A stretch of DNA of 64,000 nucleotides. Source: Halorubrum sp. Hd13 (lineage in GTDB: Archaea; Halobacteriota; Halobacteria; Halobacteriales; Haloferacaceae). Below the pieces are notes generated by a model. The model did not search any database. It saw nothing but the letters and a program-made list of their open reading frames with translations, and was not told where the DNA came from. The stretch spans positions 1 through 64,000 of the forward strand of contig NZ_NHOY01000122.1 of the NCBI RefSeq assembly GCF_002252755.1, written 5' to 3'. Both the position numbers and the translations under genes were made by a program. The first letter of the stretch is position 1. Each line of letters starts with the position of its first letter. Below are positions 33,149 through 42,163 of this stretch, piece after piece.

Positions 33149-34518
33149 TGTTCGTGTGTAGTCTCGTTGGTGTCGGCAGTCTGTTCGGCGGGCGATTCGT
33201 CCATCCCCTGCTCGTCGACCTGCGCCGAGTCATCGTCGGGGGCCACGATGTCCGGCTCTCGAGCGAGGCTCTGTCCGTTGTCGAAGCCCCACCGCCGGTC
33301 GGTGTTGTAGTCACCGACTTCCTCGGTGCCGCGGATGAGCCCCACGAGGTGCCGGCGGGCCTCACGGGAGATTCGTGCCCGGTCGTCGGCACGCTTGATT
33401 GCGAACGGGACGTCGCCGGCCTCCGCGATGTGGGCCAGCGCGAGCTGCTGGAGGCGCAACCGACTCTCCTTCGCGTCCACCAGCATCAGTGGCGCCTCAA
33501 CCCGGAGGACGATGTCGTCCGGAAGTCGGACGAAGAAGAACGCCCGCCTGAAGTCGCGGGGTTCCCGCCCGTCTGGCATCTTGAACCCGGCGAGCGGTTC
33601 GAGATCAGTGCCGTAGACGCGCTGATGGGAGCGGACGAGCCACGATGTGAACGTCAGGTGGTCGGGCTCGTCGTCCGCGAGCAGGGCCGAGACGAACTGC
33701 GAGTCGTCGTCCCACGGAATCCGTGGGGCGTCTTCGACCCTCTCCGTCTTGCTGGACAGCGCCTCGACGACATCGTCCGAGCGGAGCGTCTTGGTGAACC
33801 CCAGCGTGGGCAGTCCTCGGCTTGCCAGCGTGTCGATCGCGTTGACGCGAGACTGGATGGCCGAGGCGGCGAGGCCCATCTCTTCGACCTCCTCAAACGC
33901 GATCGAGTCGTCCGGGCCGCGGCTCGTCCGAGACATGTTGACGAACGGGAGCACGGACATCGGGTAGAGGCTCCCGTCGACGAAGAGGGGGCCGTCGATT
34001 CGCTCTGCCAGCCGCTCGCTGTGCCAGCACTCCGCGGGAACGCGTGCGGACGCGCCGACCCACTTGTCGAGTTCGCTCCGGGCCGGGGCCTCCTCGACGG
34101 GTACGAGCGTGAGGCTCACGTCGCCGTCGATCAGGTCAACCGGCGAGTCGAGGTCGTCGAACTGGGCGTGAACGGCCGCAGTCAGAGTCTCCAACTCCTC
34201 CACCTCCTCGTCGCAGTCTCCGAGGGCCCCACCACTCGCCACGGCGGCCGACATGACCATTCCGTTGCGGAACTTCTTGGGCGGAACCGTGCTGGCGTCG
34301 ATGCCGTACCAGCAGTCGAAGAGCGTCCCGTCGGCGAGGTCACCAGCCGGATCCCGGTAGACGCGCGGCGACTCGAGTGACTCGACCTCTCCACCATCGC
34401 GAGCCATGTGATCGCGGAACAGCGTCCCGGCGTCCGGGACGTCGTCGTCCCCGTCCGCATTCTCGTCGATGTAGCGGAACACTTCCTCAAGCGCCGAGAC
34501 GGCGTCGTGGGACGCCAT
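33145..34518 (-). CDS. nurA: NurA-type 5'-3' nuclease
   Basis: A 457-residue RNase H-fold nuclease of the NurA family, partner of HerA. Metal-binding Asp74 lies in CWYGIDASTVPP and Asp181 in LFVDGSLYP. The C-terminal conserved block contains FFFVRLPDDIVLRVEAPL and a run of Arg-rich helices. The last ~45 residues are acidic and disordered. It is longer than thermophile NurA (~330-450 aa) mainly through these extensions. It starts 3 nt after rad50 stops and overlaps herA, so the four-gene resection set is co-translated. Confidence 0.85.
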   Translation of the reverse strand: MASHDAVSALEEVFRYIDENADGDDDVPDAGTLFRDHMARDGGEVESLESPRVYRDPAGDLADGTLFDCWYGIDASTVPPKKFRNGMVMSAAVASGGALGDCDEEVEELETLTAAVHAQFDDLDSPVDLIDGDVSLTLVPVEEAPARSELDKWVGASARVPAECWHSERLAERIDGPLFVDGSLYPMSVLPFVNMSRTSRGPDDSIAFEEVEEMGLAASAIQSRVNAIDTLASRGLPTLGFTKTLRSDDVVEALSSKTERVEDAPRIPWDDDSQFVSALLADDEPDHLTFTSWLVRSHQRVYGTDLEPLAGFKMPDGREPRDFRRAFFFVRLPDDIVLRVEAPLMLVDAKESRLRLQQLALAHIAEAGDVPFAIKRADDRARISREARRHLVGLIRGTEEVGDYNTDRRWGFDNGQSLAREPDIVAPDDDSAQVDEQGMDESPAEQTADTNETTHEQ

Positions 34519-34520
34519 CG

Positions 34521-37500
34521 TCAGTCACCCCCAGCCTCGGCGCTCTCAGGGTCATCGCCCACCTCGGGATCGGTTTCGACCGTCGATCCGCCGTCTCCAT
34601 CGTCCATCTCGACGTGGATGCGGTGATCGGCGTCTTGGACGAGTCCCTCGTAGCGGTCGACGACGAACACCTGCGGCACGTTCCAGTCACGGATGCTGTC
34701 GACGGCCTCCTCCAGCTGGTCGATGTGCGACTCGTCGAGGTGGTTCGTCGGCTCGTCGAGGATAAACGGCGGGAGTTGGTCGTCGCGACCCTCCGCCTGA
34801 TCGGCGAGGACGCGGTAGACGCCAGCCCGAAGGGCGATCGTCACGAGTACGCCCTCGCCCCCGCTCGCCTTGTGGGGATCGCGCGCCGTGTCGCTGCCAC
34901 TGACCAGCCGGAGGTCGTAGTCCTCGTCGATGTCGACAGCCTCGTAGGTGCTGTTCTGGTACAGGTCGCGGAAGACCTTGTTCGTGTGATGCTTGAGGCG
35001 GTCGAGAACGCGCTCGCGCATCCGCGTCTGTACTTCGTCGTACGTGTCGGTGATTGCCTCGAAGTCATCGAGGATGGACTTGGCCCACTGAATCCTCTCC
35101 TCAAGATCGGCCTTCTGGTCGCGCTTGTCGTGGAGCCGCTCGAGTCGATCTTCGGCCTTGGTCTTGGCATCCCGCGCGTCGTCGCGCTTCCCGCGGACGG
35201 TCTCGAGCTGCCCCTCTAAGTCGTCGACCACTCCCTCGATTTTCTCTTTCCGTTCCTGCAGTTCCTCTTCCGTCGTGTCGCCGAGTTCCTCCTCCACCTC
35301 CTCGATTTCGCCCTCGATCTCCTGCAAGTCATCGCGCTCGGATTCGAGCTGCTCACGCTTGTCGTTGCGCCGTTCGCGGTGCCCCTCTCGGTCGCTCTCC
35401 AGCGTCTCGATCTCGTTGTGCGCGTCGCGTGCCTCGCGGGCGGCGTCCCGGGCAGTCTCGACGCTGTCCAGTTCGTCCTCGGCGTCGTCGAGGGCCGTCT
35501 CGGCCTCCTCGACCGCGTCGCGGGTCTCGCCGAGTTCCGTCCGCTTGTCCGTGATGTCGCTCTCCAGCCCGTCTATCTCGCCCTCGACATCGGCGAGTTC
35601 CTCACGCGCGTCGTCGACGGCGCGTTCGGCCACCTCGACCTTGTCGGCGGCATCTTCGACTTCGTCGATACTATCGAGCGCCGAGTCGCCGGCCTCAATT
35701 TCGTTTTCGAGGCCACCGATTTCCTCAGTCAGCGCCTCGACCTCCCCCTTCAGTTCGGCTCGCTCCTCTCGGGCCGAGTCGATGGTCGCCTCCAGTTCGG
35801 CGATTTCGGTGGTTACGTCGGCGAGAGCCCGGAAGCTAGCGGCCTCGAAGAGAGCCTCGGCGACTGCTTGCACCCGGTCGAGCTGCACCTCCGCGGTATC
35901 GAGGTCGTCCCGGGCCGCATCGGCAGCCGACCGTGCCCTGCTCTGCTCGGCTTCCAGCCGATCGATGTGGTCGCCGTAGTCGTGGATGGCCCCGATTTCG
36001 CCCCCGTCGAGCGGCCACTCCCCGTCAGCGAGCGACCGGAGATCCTCGACGCGTGCCGTCGTTCGGCCTACCGTTTCACGTGCGTCGGCGAGGTCTTCGG
36101 CCGCCCCACGGTGGTCGTCGAGCGCGGCCTCGAGTTCGTCCGGCAGCCGCCCGGTGAACACCGTATCGATGTCCTCGGCGGTGACTGAGAATCCGAGGCT
36201 CGATGCCGCCTCGTCGGCGCGTTCAACGGCCGCCTCGAACGCCGCCTCGGGATCGTCCACGTCGCCCTCCAGACTCTGGCGGATGTCCTCGTGCCGCTCG
36301 CGGGCGTCGGCCAGCTCGTCCTCGGCGTCGCTGATCTCGTCCGCAAGGCGCGACCTGCGATCGCGCTTGGTCTCCCGCTCCGTCTGGAAGTCGGACTTCT
36401 CGTCCCGGAGGTCGTCCATGCGGTCGCGGACTGCCTCCTCCGGTTCATCGACCTCGTCCGGCGTGACATCGAGGTAGTCCCGGAGCACCTCGTCACGCTC
36501 GGTGCGACGCTGTTCAAGCGTCGTCTCGGCGTCCTCGAGCGCCCGTTCTGCATCTTCGACCTCCGCTTCGCGGGCCTCACGACGTGACTCGGCGTCGTGG
36601 AGTTCGTCCCGTAGGCCATCGAGTTCCTCCTTCAGCCGGTCGACCTCGTCCTCTGCGCTCTCGACGCTGGCACGCTCCTGCTCGACGGTGCTGCTGATGT
36701 CGTCGTACTCGTCCTCGTAATGGTCGACGGCCTTGCGGGCCGCCTGTTCGTCGGTCAGGTCGAAGTCGTCGGCCTCCTCGTCAAGGTCGGCGATGCGGTC
36801 TTGGTTTTCCTCGATGTCCTCGTCGCATCGCTCGATCTCCTCCTCCAGCCCCTCGATGTCCGACTGGAGGTCGTCGATGGTGCTTTCGACCTCGTCACGC
36901 CGGCTCGTCAAGTCGTCCAACTCCGACTGGCGATCGCGGTGCTCGTCGATGTCGTCCTCGATGTCTCGGAGTCGCTCGCGGGCCTCCTCGATCCCCCCTT
37001 CCAGTTCCTCAATGCGACCCTCGAGATCCTCGATCTCCTCTGTCTTCGCCTGCAGGGTCGCCTTCGGGTCGTCTGCCTCGAGATCCTCGATGTCGTCGCG
37101 GACGGTCGAAAGTTGCGACCGTTTGTCCTCCAGCCAGTCCTCGACCGGCTTCGACACCTCGTTGATGTCCTCCTCGTAGTCGTCGGGCGCGGTCAAACCG
37201 AGCAAGTTGTCGAGAATCTCCTCGCGGTCGCCCGGAGAGGCCTCAATCAGACGGTTCAGCTCCGTCTGCTGGGCGTAGGTACTGTTGGCGAACGCCTCGT
37301 AGTTCATCCCCAACAGCTGGGTGACCTTCTCCTCGATCTCCGTCGACTTCTCCGAGTAGGTCTCGCCGGTCTCGAGGTTGGTCATCTCGGCGCTGGCCCT
37401 CGCCCCGCCGTCGCTTTTCCGGTCGACGTCCACGGTGATCTGGTACCGGTCGTCGCCGACGCTGAAGACGAGTTCGGAGGAGGCGCTGTCCTCGCCGTCC

Positions 37501-37697
37501 TGAATCAGGTCGACCAAATCGTGCGCCCCGATACGATCTCGTCCGTGACGGGGATATAATGTCGTGTACAGCGCGCGGGCGATGGTCGACTTCCCGGCGC
37601 CGTTGGGGCCGTAGATCAGCGTCAGTCCCTCGCCGAACTCGATCTCCAGTTCGTCGTAAGACTGAAAGTTGGTCAGCGTGAGTCGCTCGAAGTTCAT
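34521..37697 (-). CDS. rad50: Rad50-like ATPase lacking the CxxC zinc hook
   Basis: A 1058-residue ABC ATPase with long coiled coils, partner of Mre11. The head motifs are intact: GPNGAGKST (Walker A, 30-38), Q-loop TYAQQTELNRLIEASPGDRE, signature KASGGEGVLVTIALRAG and Walker B PPFILDEPTNHLDE. The whole protein has one cysteine (Cys291), so the CxxC zinc hook that joins Rad50 dimers is missing. Around residues 495-575 the coiled coil is broken by a small globular segment (SLGFSVTAEDIDTVFTGRLP, then WPLDGGEIGAIHDYG) that may replace the hook. It overlaps mre11 by 4 nt. Confidence 0.88.
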   Translation of the reverse strand: MNFERLTLTNFQSYDELEIEFGEGLTLIYGPNGAGKSTIARALYTTLYPRHGRDRIGAHDLVDLIQDGEDSASSELVFSVGDDRYQITVDVDRKSDGGARASAEMTNLETGETYSEKSTEIEEKVTQLLGMNYEAFANSTYAQQTELNRLIEASPGDREEILDNLLGLTAPDDYEEDINEVSKPVEDWLEDKRSQLSTVRDDIEDLEADDPKATLQAKTEEIEDLEGRIEELEGGIEEARERLRDIEDDIDEHRDRQSELDDLTSRRDEVESTIDDLQSDIEGLEEEIERCDEDIEENQDRIADLDEEADDFDLTDEQAARKAVDHYEDEYDDISSTVEQERASVESAEDEVDRLKEELDGLRDELHDAESRREAREAEVEDAERALEDAETTLEQRRTERDEVLRDYLDVTPDEVDEPEEAVRDRMDDLRDEKSDFQTERETKRDRRSRLADEISDAEDELADARERHEDIRQSLEGDVDDPEAAFEAAVERADEAASSLGFSVTAEDIDTVFTGRLPDELEAALDDHRGAAEDLADARETVGRTTARVEDLRSLADGEWPLDGGEIGAIHDYGDHIDRLEAEQSRARSAADAARDDLDTAEVQLDRVQAVAEALFEAASFRALADVTTEIAELEATIDSAREERAELKGEVEALTEEIGGLENEIEAGDSALDSIDEVEDAADKVEVAERAVDDAREELADVEGEIDGLESDITDKRTELGETRDAVEEAETALDDAEDELDSVETARDAAREARDAHNEIETLESDREGHRERRNDKREQLESERDDLQEIEGEIEEVEEELGDTTEEELQERKEKIEGVVDDLEGQLETVRGKRDDARDAKTKAEDRLERLHDKRDQKADLEERIQWAKSILDDFEAITDTYDEVQTRMRERVLDRLKHHTNKVFRDLYQNSTYEAVDIDEDYDLRLVSGSDTARDPHKASGGEGVLVTIALRAGVYRVLADQAEGRDDQLPPFILDEPTNHLDESHIDQLEEAVDSIRDWNVPQVFVVDRYEGLVQDADHRIHVEMDDGDGGSTVETDPEVGDDPESAEAGGD

Positions 37698-38899
37698 GCG
37701 TCTCCCTCCGTAGAGGTGTCCTCGAACCGTTCCGCCGCCAGCTCGCGGAATCGCTCCTTTGCGTTCGTGCGCCGACGCGTGTCCGCGAGGTCGGGATCCG
37801 CGTGGCGCAGCATCTCCTCGATCTCCCGGGCCTCGTCGCCGATGTCCAGCTCGCCGACGGCGGTGTCCAACTCGGCGTCGACGTCGATCTCGCTCTCGGT
37901 GTCAATGTCGTCGAGATCGCCGGCGATAGCCTCGACGACCCGCTCGTCGGTCACGTCCGCGTGGACGACGTCGCGGTCATGGAGGTAGTCGAGGATCTCC
38001 TGCTTCGTCACCCCGTTATCGGCACCGCTCACATCCACGAACACCACTGCGTCCTCTATCGGCCCCTTCTCCGCCACACGCCGCTCAACCAGATCGAACG
38101 TGTCGGACTCGCCGAACTCGATGTCGATCTCGATGAACTCGCGGGTATCGAGCAGCAGGCGTTCCCGGTCGATCGGGGGTTCCTGCTGCCGGGAGATGGT
38201 CAGGAGGTCGACCGACGGCTGGGGTTTGTCACGACCCGTCCGCTCGGTCGCGCCCGGGTACCAGACGGGCACGCCGCGGCAGGTGTCGCCCATTCGCTCG
38301 TGACAGTCTCCGAGCGCAACGCCGTCAACCTCCGTTCCGAAACGGTCGAAGACCGGCTCGAGGTCGATGATGTTGGAGGCCTCGTGGTCGATCGGTTCGA
38401 TCGGCGGCGAGAACAGCTGGTGCATCGCGACGAGCCGAACGAGCCCCTCGTCGGCGGGTTCCAGCGAGAAGTCAGCGTCCTCCCAGTCGGGATCCCGGAC
38501 AGAGTCGATGCCGTACAGGGCAACCTCGTCGTTGAGGACGGTCGGCGAGCGGGTGAGGCGAATCGCGTCGCCAGTGAGGGCAAACTCGTCTACGAAGTCC
38601 GTGTTCCGCCTGAGTTCGTGGTTCCCGACAATGACATAGAACGGGATATTCGTCTCCCGGAGTCGGCAGAGCGCCTCGTGGCACGCGAAGACATCGTCAA
38701 AGCTGGTGAGCTGGTCGTCGAACAGGTCGCCGGTATGTAGGACTGCGTCCACGGGTTCGTTGTCGTGGGCTGGGTGTTCGCCGCGCGCAATCTGTAGCGC
38801 CTGTTCGAACGCGTCCAGATAGTCCTCTCTTCGTATCGCGTTTCGGTACTGCTGATAACCGATGTGCGTGTCGCTGACGTGGAGGATCTTCGTCGTCAT
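37694..38899 (-). CDS. mre11: Mre11-like nuclease with altered GHxH motif
   Basis: A 401-residue calcineurin-like metallophosphoesterase, the nuclease of the Mre11-Rad50 complex. Phosphoesterase motifs are HVSDTHIGY, HTGDLFDD, IVGNHELRR, VAMHQLF and GVALGDCHE. In the last one the canonical GHxH has Asp in place of the first His; Asp can still bind metal, but activity may differ. The C-terminal ~100 residues are acidic helices that should contact the Rad50 coiled-coil base. The ATG at 38899 has GGTGA 8 nt upstream; a GTG at 38911 would overlap that site. First gene of the eight-gene operon. Confidence 0.87.
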   Translation of the reverse strand: MTTKILHVSDTHIGYQQYRNAIRREDYLDAFEQALQIARGEHPAHDNEPVDAVLHTGDLFDDQLTSFDDVFACHEALCRLRETNIPFYVIVGNHELRRNTDFVDEFALTGDAIRLTRSPTVLNDEVALYGIDSVRDPDWEDADFSLEPADEGLVRLVAMHQLFSPPIEPIDHEASNIIDLEPVFDRFGTEVDGVALGDCHERMGDTCRGVPVWYPGATERTGRDKPQPSVDLLTISRQQEPPIDRERLLLDTREFIEIDIEFGESDTFDLVERRVAEKGPIEDAVVFVDVSGADNGVTKQEILDYLHDRDVVHADVTDERVVEAIAGDLDDIDTESEIDVDAELDTAVGELDIGDEAREIEEMLRHADPDLADTRRRTNAKERFRELAAERFEDTSTEGDA

Positions 38900-38907
38900 T
38901 CGATCTT

Positions 38908-38983
38908 TCACCTCTCCAGTTTGGACTTTTGCTTGGCCGGAAGCATCTCTACTCCTAGTGTCAACCCCACGGAATATAAAACT
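38908..38983 (-). promoter_or_regulatory. Promoter and ribosome-binding site of the mre11-ago operon
   Basis: On the minus strand a strong TATA box TTTTATATTCC (38983-38973) predicts transcription from about 38950, giving a leader of ~50 nt. The leader ends with GGAGAGGTGA (38917-38908), a Shine-Dalgarno-like element 8 nt from the mre11 ATG. This leadered start is unlike many leaderless starts in the core region. Confidence 0.6.
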
Positions 38984-39118
38984 ATGTGTTTAGAGCATTA
39001 TTCTGTTCCTAAAAATCTGAGTTGTGCTATTTAGTAGTATTAAATGAGTTATTTTGAGATGCAGCTGTGTTCCAGAGATACTATTAAGAGACATCGAATA
39101 CCATATGCGCTTAGAGAT

Positions 39119-40531
39119 ATGAACTCGAGTATGCAGACTGCCGAACTCGGGACGGACTACGGGCGGCAAAACCCGTGGTGGGAGTCGGGTGATGTGTCAT
39201 TGTCTGCTCGGTATCATTCCGAGAGGCGTTCCGATTATCAACACAAATTGAACGCCGTCCGTTCCAGTCAGTTCACAACTATCGCGGGAGCCGCAGGTAG
39301 TGGAAAGACGACAATCCTCCACCAAATCGCTCACGACCTAATCGAAGACGATGGCGTACCAGCACAGAACCTCATGTATCTTCCGCTGGGGAATCCCCGG
39401 TTCCAGATTGGTTCAAACGTCATCCGGGATGCCGTCGACATTTTTGCAACCTACTACTGGCGCCGTGATGCCGACCGCGGTGAGGGCTATGTCCTTATCG
39501 ACGATGCCTACGCATCGGACTCTTGGGACGAACAGGTACGGTGGTGTCTAGAGGAGTTCGACGATCTCACAGTTGCGGTGACTCTTCCGACGCTCAATCG
39601 GGCGCAGACGGGCCCTATCGAGGATCTGGGTGTGGATACAGAGAGCGATCTGCTGCTGCCTCCGAAGTTCTACGATGTCACTACTGAGAGTGGGCGGGCA
39701 CAGGTGGAAAAAAAGCGCGTACGTCAATTGCGCGACGCACTCGAGACGGGTGCGGACTCTGGCGACCTCGAACCGCTTCGCTCGTCGGTCGACGCACTCA
39801 CCTCATCGTTGGAATCCACTAGTGCCGTCAAACGCGGTGTTTTGGACTACTTCAGGGGAGCAGAACGCGAAGTTGACACCACGGATGTCGCACACAATTT
39901 GGAATCGACGATCTACAGGGACATTCCGAGGTACCAGCAATTTGAAGACCGGAGTGATCTGTATGCCCTGTGTGCGATCGCGGCCTTGAACACGGGGAAG
40001 ACGCTGGGGCTCAAGGATTTGAGCGGAGTCTTGGAATGTGATCGGCGCACGCTCCAGCGATACCTCGACATCCTCGAGGACTTCTTCATTCTGACCCCCT
40101 CCTACCAGTACGAGCACGAGCGCCGGCGAAGTGTCCGACTATACCTGCGTGATCCCCTCGTCATCGGTTCGCTTGCCGAGCTTGATTTCGATGGCATACT
40201 TGAACCCGATGCCGAGCGGTTGCTCACGTCGACCATTGTCTTTGACCACTTGAAGCGACTCGGCTTCTACTACCAGCGACAGAACGCCCAAGTTCACTTC
40301 TGGGAGAGTGCTGGCGAGGCGGTTGATCTCGTCGTTGAGACCGGTAATGGGAACCCTCTCCCTATCGTTATTCGGGACACGTCCCAAAATCGTGAGCCGG
40401 TTAGATCGATTCGGGGCTTCTGTGACGAACACGACTGCGAATTCGGCGTGGTGGTCGCCCGGGACATCGATCCGTCGATCGATGAAGAGGTGGCGACCCT
40501 TCCACTCTGGCTATTGCTCCTCGTGATCTGA
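39119..40531 (+). CDS. AAA+ ATPase with DUF4143-like C-terminus
   Basis: A 470-residue protein. It has a P-loop (IAGAAGSGKTTILHQIAHDL, about residues 58-77), Walker B-like YVLIDDAYASD, a winged-helix-like segment (LSGVLECDRRTLQRYLDIL) and a C-terminal restriction-endonuclease-like fold (FWESAGEAVDLVVETGNGNPLPIVI). This is the AAA_14/DUF4143 layout found in many archaeal genomes, often in defence or mobile regions; the function is unknown. It is divergent from mre11 across a 220-bp AT-rich gap. An ATG at 39044 would add 25 residues that do not look haloarchaeal. GC content is lower than in the core genes. Confidence 0.75.
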   Translation: MNSSMQTAELGTDYGRQNPWWESGDVSLSARYHSERRSDYQHKLNAVRSSQFTTIAGAAGSGKTTILHQIAHDLIEDDGVPAQNLMYLPLGNPRFQIGSNVIRDAVDIFATYYWRRDADRGEGYVLIDDAYASDSWDEQVRWCLEEFDDLTVAVTLPTLNRAQTGPIEDLGVDTESDLLLPPKFYDVTTESGRAQVEKKRVRQLRDALETGADSGDLEPLRSSVDALTSSLESTSAVKRGVLDYFRGAEREVDTTDVAHNLESTIYRDIPRYQQFEDRSDLYALCAIAALNTGKTLGLKDLSGVLECDRRTLQRYLDILEDFFILTPSYQYEHERRRSVRLYLRDPLVIGSLAELDFDGILEPDAERLLTSTIVFDHLKRLGFYYQRQNAQVHFWESAGEAVDLVVETGNGNPLPIVIRDTSQNREPVRSIRGFCDEHDCEFGVVVARDIDPSIDEEVATLPLWLLLLVI

Positions 40532-40938
40532 ACCAAAACTGTGTAGATACCGGCCCTCAGCCCCTGATCGCGAACCTGATATAATTCTTATTTACCCGGC
40601 GCAGATCCTCAAGGCCGGCACCAGCCATAGCGTCCGCGAGTACCACTTGATCAGCAGCTCAGCCCGCTGCGACACGAGGAAGACAGGCATGTCTCTCCCC
40701 ACATGCGCCCGAGTGACGCACGACTCGAGGTGAACTGTCCGAGGTGAGTGACGATGGAACCCTTCGATTCGTGAAAGAGCGCGCTCACAATACCGCGATC
40801 CGCCGGCACCGTGGCGGCGAGCGGAGCAGTACCTCGTCGAGGTGTACGATCCCTTCGAGGATCACAGCTCATGTCACGATACATGGACGCAGTAGGACAA
40901 GCCCGTCGAGATCAAATCTCCAGAATCATGTAAGCGGG
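40532..40938. other. Degraded intergenic region after the AAA+ gene
   Basis: About 400 bp without an intact gene. The right part carries a broken nuclease-like fragment (40821-40935). The left part shows only fragmented frames in both directions and no promoter that I can tie to a gene. Confidence 0.4.
40821..40935 (+). pseudogene. Fragment related to the nuclease-like gene at 44650
   Basis: In one frame the sequence reads AEQYLVEVYDPFEDHSSCHD, then a TAG stop, then DKPVEIKSPES. This parallels EDYLIRELHLEEDHSSWHD and EAIEIKS in the intact protein at 44650-45180, including the Glu-x-Lys of a PD-(D/E)XK core. A nonsense codon and missing flanks make it a remnant. Confidence 0.55.
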
Positions 40939-41466
40939 CTACTCGAGGTCGCCACACAACTTCCGTACGTCCGTCAGTAGTGATCTGATGGTGTCCTCAA
41001 CTTCGGCATCGGCGACCTCTTCACGTGCCCGCTCCAATGCGTCCGACACCATTCTCAACCGCGCGATCGACTGATTCCCTTCCACGTTCGGATGCGAAAC
41101 GACATCTCTGAGTGCGCCCTCCGCCGCGCCCACGTGCGCACCAGCGGAGTGCTCATCGTTGCTTTCCAGCTCGTTGATGATCTCCATACAACTGTCGGCG
41201 AGACTGCGTGATCGTTGGGCCAACTCGTCGCTGGTTGGGAATTCTGAATCCTCTCTCCACTCTCCATCGATGTCTCGTTCCGTCCACTTTTGGAGAGCTT
41301 CTTCCGCGCGGTCGAGACCCTCCAGAGCGTGTGCAACGTCGATCTCCGCATCGACGCCGGGATGGATTTTACCGCCGTCGGTTATCATCTCCACGAGCAT
41401 GTCTCGGAGGTCTTCCAGCCCACGTTCGGCCCGTTCCCGCTTATTCAGGTGTTCTGAATCGTTCAT
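40939..41466 (-). CDS. Helical acidic protein, unknown function
   Basis: A 175-residue protein made mostly of amphipathic helices (KRERAERGLEDLRDMLVEMI; AEEALQKWTERDIDG; SIARLRMVSDALERAREEV). No catalytic motif or membrane segment is visible and I recognise no family. I chose the ATG at 41466, because the 23 upstream codons in frame are rich in Trp, Arg and Pro, unlike the rest. It stands alone between degraded regions. Its composition is normal for a haloarchaeal protein, so it is probably real. Confidence 0.6.
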   Translation of the reverse strand: MNDSEHLNKRERAERGLEDLRDMLVEMITDGGKIHPGVDAEIDVAHALEGLDRAEEALQKWTERDIDGEWREDSEFPTSDELAQRSRSLADSCMEIINELESNDEHSAGAHVGAAEGALRDVVSHPNVEGNQSIARLRMVSDALERAREEVADAEVEDTIRSLLTDVRKLCGDLE

Positions 41467-42163
41467 AGAGACGAGTTGAGGGCGACTCCCCCTAATCCAC
41501 CAAATCCCCGACCGGTGTGCGACTGGGGCAGTCACCCAGCCATACCCTTGTCATCCACTCAAATAAAACCGGCGTAGAAGCCGCTATAATACCTCTAACT
41601 ATCCACAAGCCCGCAGATACAGTGTGGACGATAGTAGCGTATCTGCGCCAATCTCTGGACACAACGTGCAATCCTCAATTGCAAAAAATGATCGCTCCCG
41701 ATGTCGTCGCTCGCACGACACTGGTGTTCTTGAGATTGCTGTGGCTGACATCGGGGTCACACATCATGGCGGGTGTCGGTCGGCTGCAATTGTGTCATGA
41801 GCAGATGTGAGACGAGTATGCCATAGCAGCTCTGTTGAAATACTCAACTGCTGATAGTTTGGAAGGGGCATCCTGAATACAGAGTGCGAATGCAGCACCG
41901 AGTCAATCAGTACAGGCTGCACACTTATCAGCGGAAGTTGGGAAAGAGGCGTTCAATATATAGACTAGTGGGAGTCTAGGCGGCGACTTCTCCAGCACCC
42001 AGTGCGATACTAGCGGGGTTCGCCGGTTGTCAGGATGCTTGTTGGCCCCTCAGCCGATGGATCACCTTCTACCAGCAGGATCCCACGGCCTTGCAAGCGA
42101 AGCGGTCTCTATCGTTGACTGCCTAGCTTGATTGGCCGTTACCAAGGGTTGTTTTCAACACCT
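41467..42163. other. Gene-free region with a possible IS end
   Basis: Nearly 700 bp without a supportable gene. At 41828-41840 is GCTCTGTTGAAAT, which resembles the terminal repeat of IS6-type elements. Its inverted partner ATTTCAACAGAGC occurs at 44340-44352. The bases after 41840 contain short fragmented frames that could be transposase debris. Confidence 0.4.

Noticed and set aside
41517-41810. 97-codon frame in the gene-free region
   Set aside because: Composition is not haloarchaeal, and no motif, promoter or homology is recognisable.
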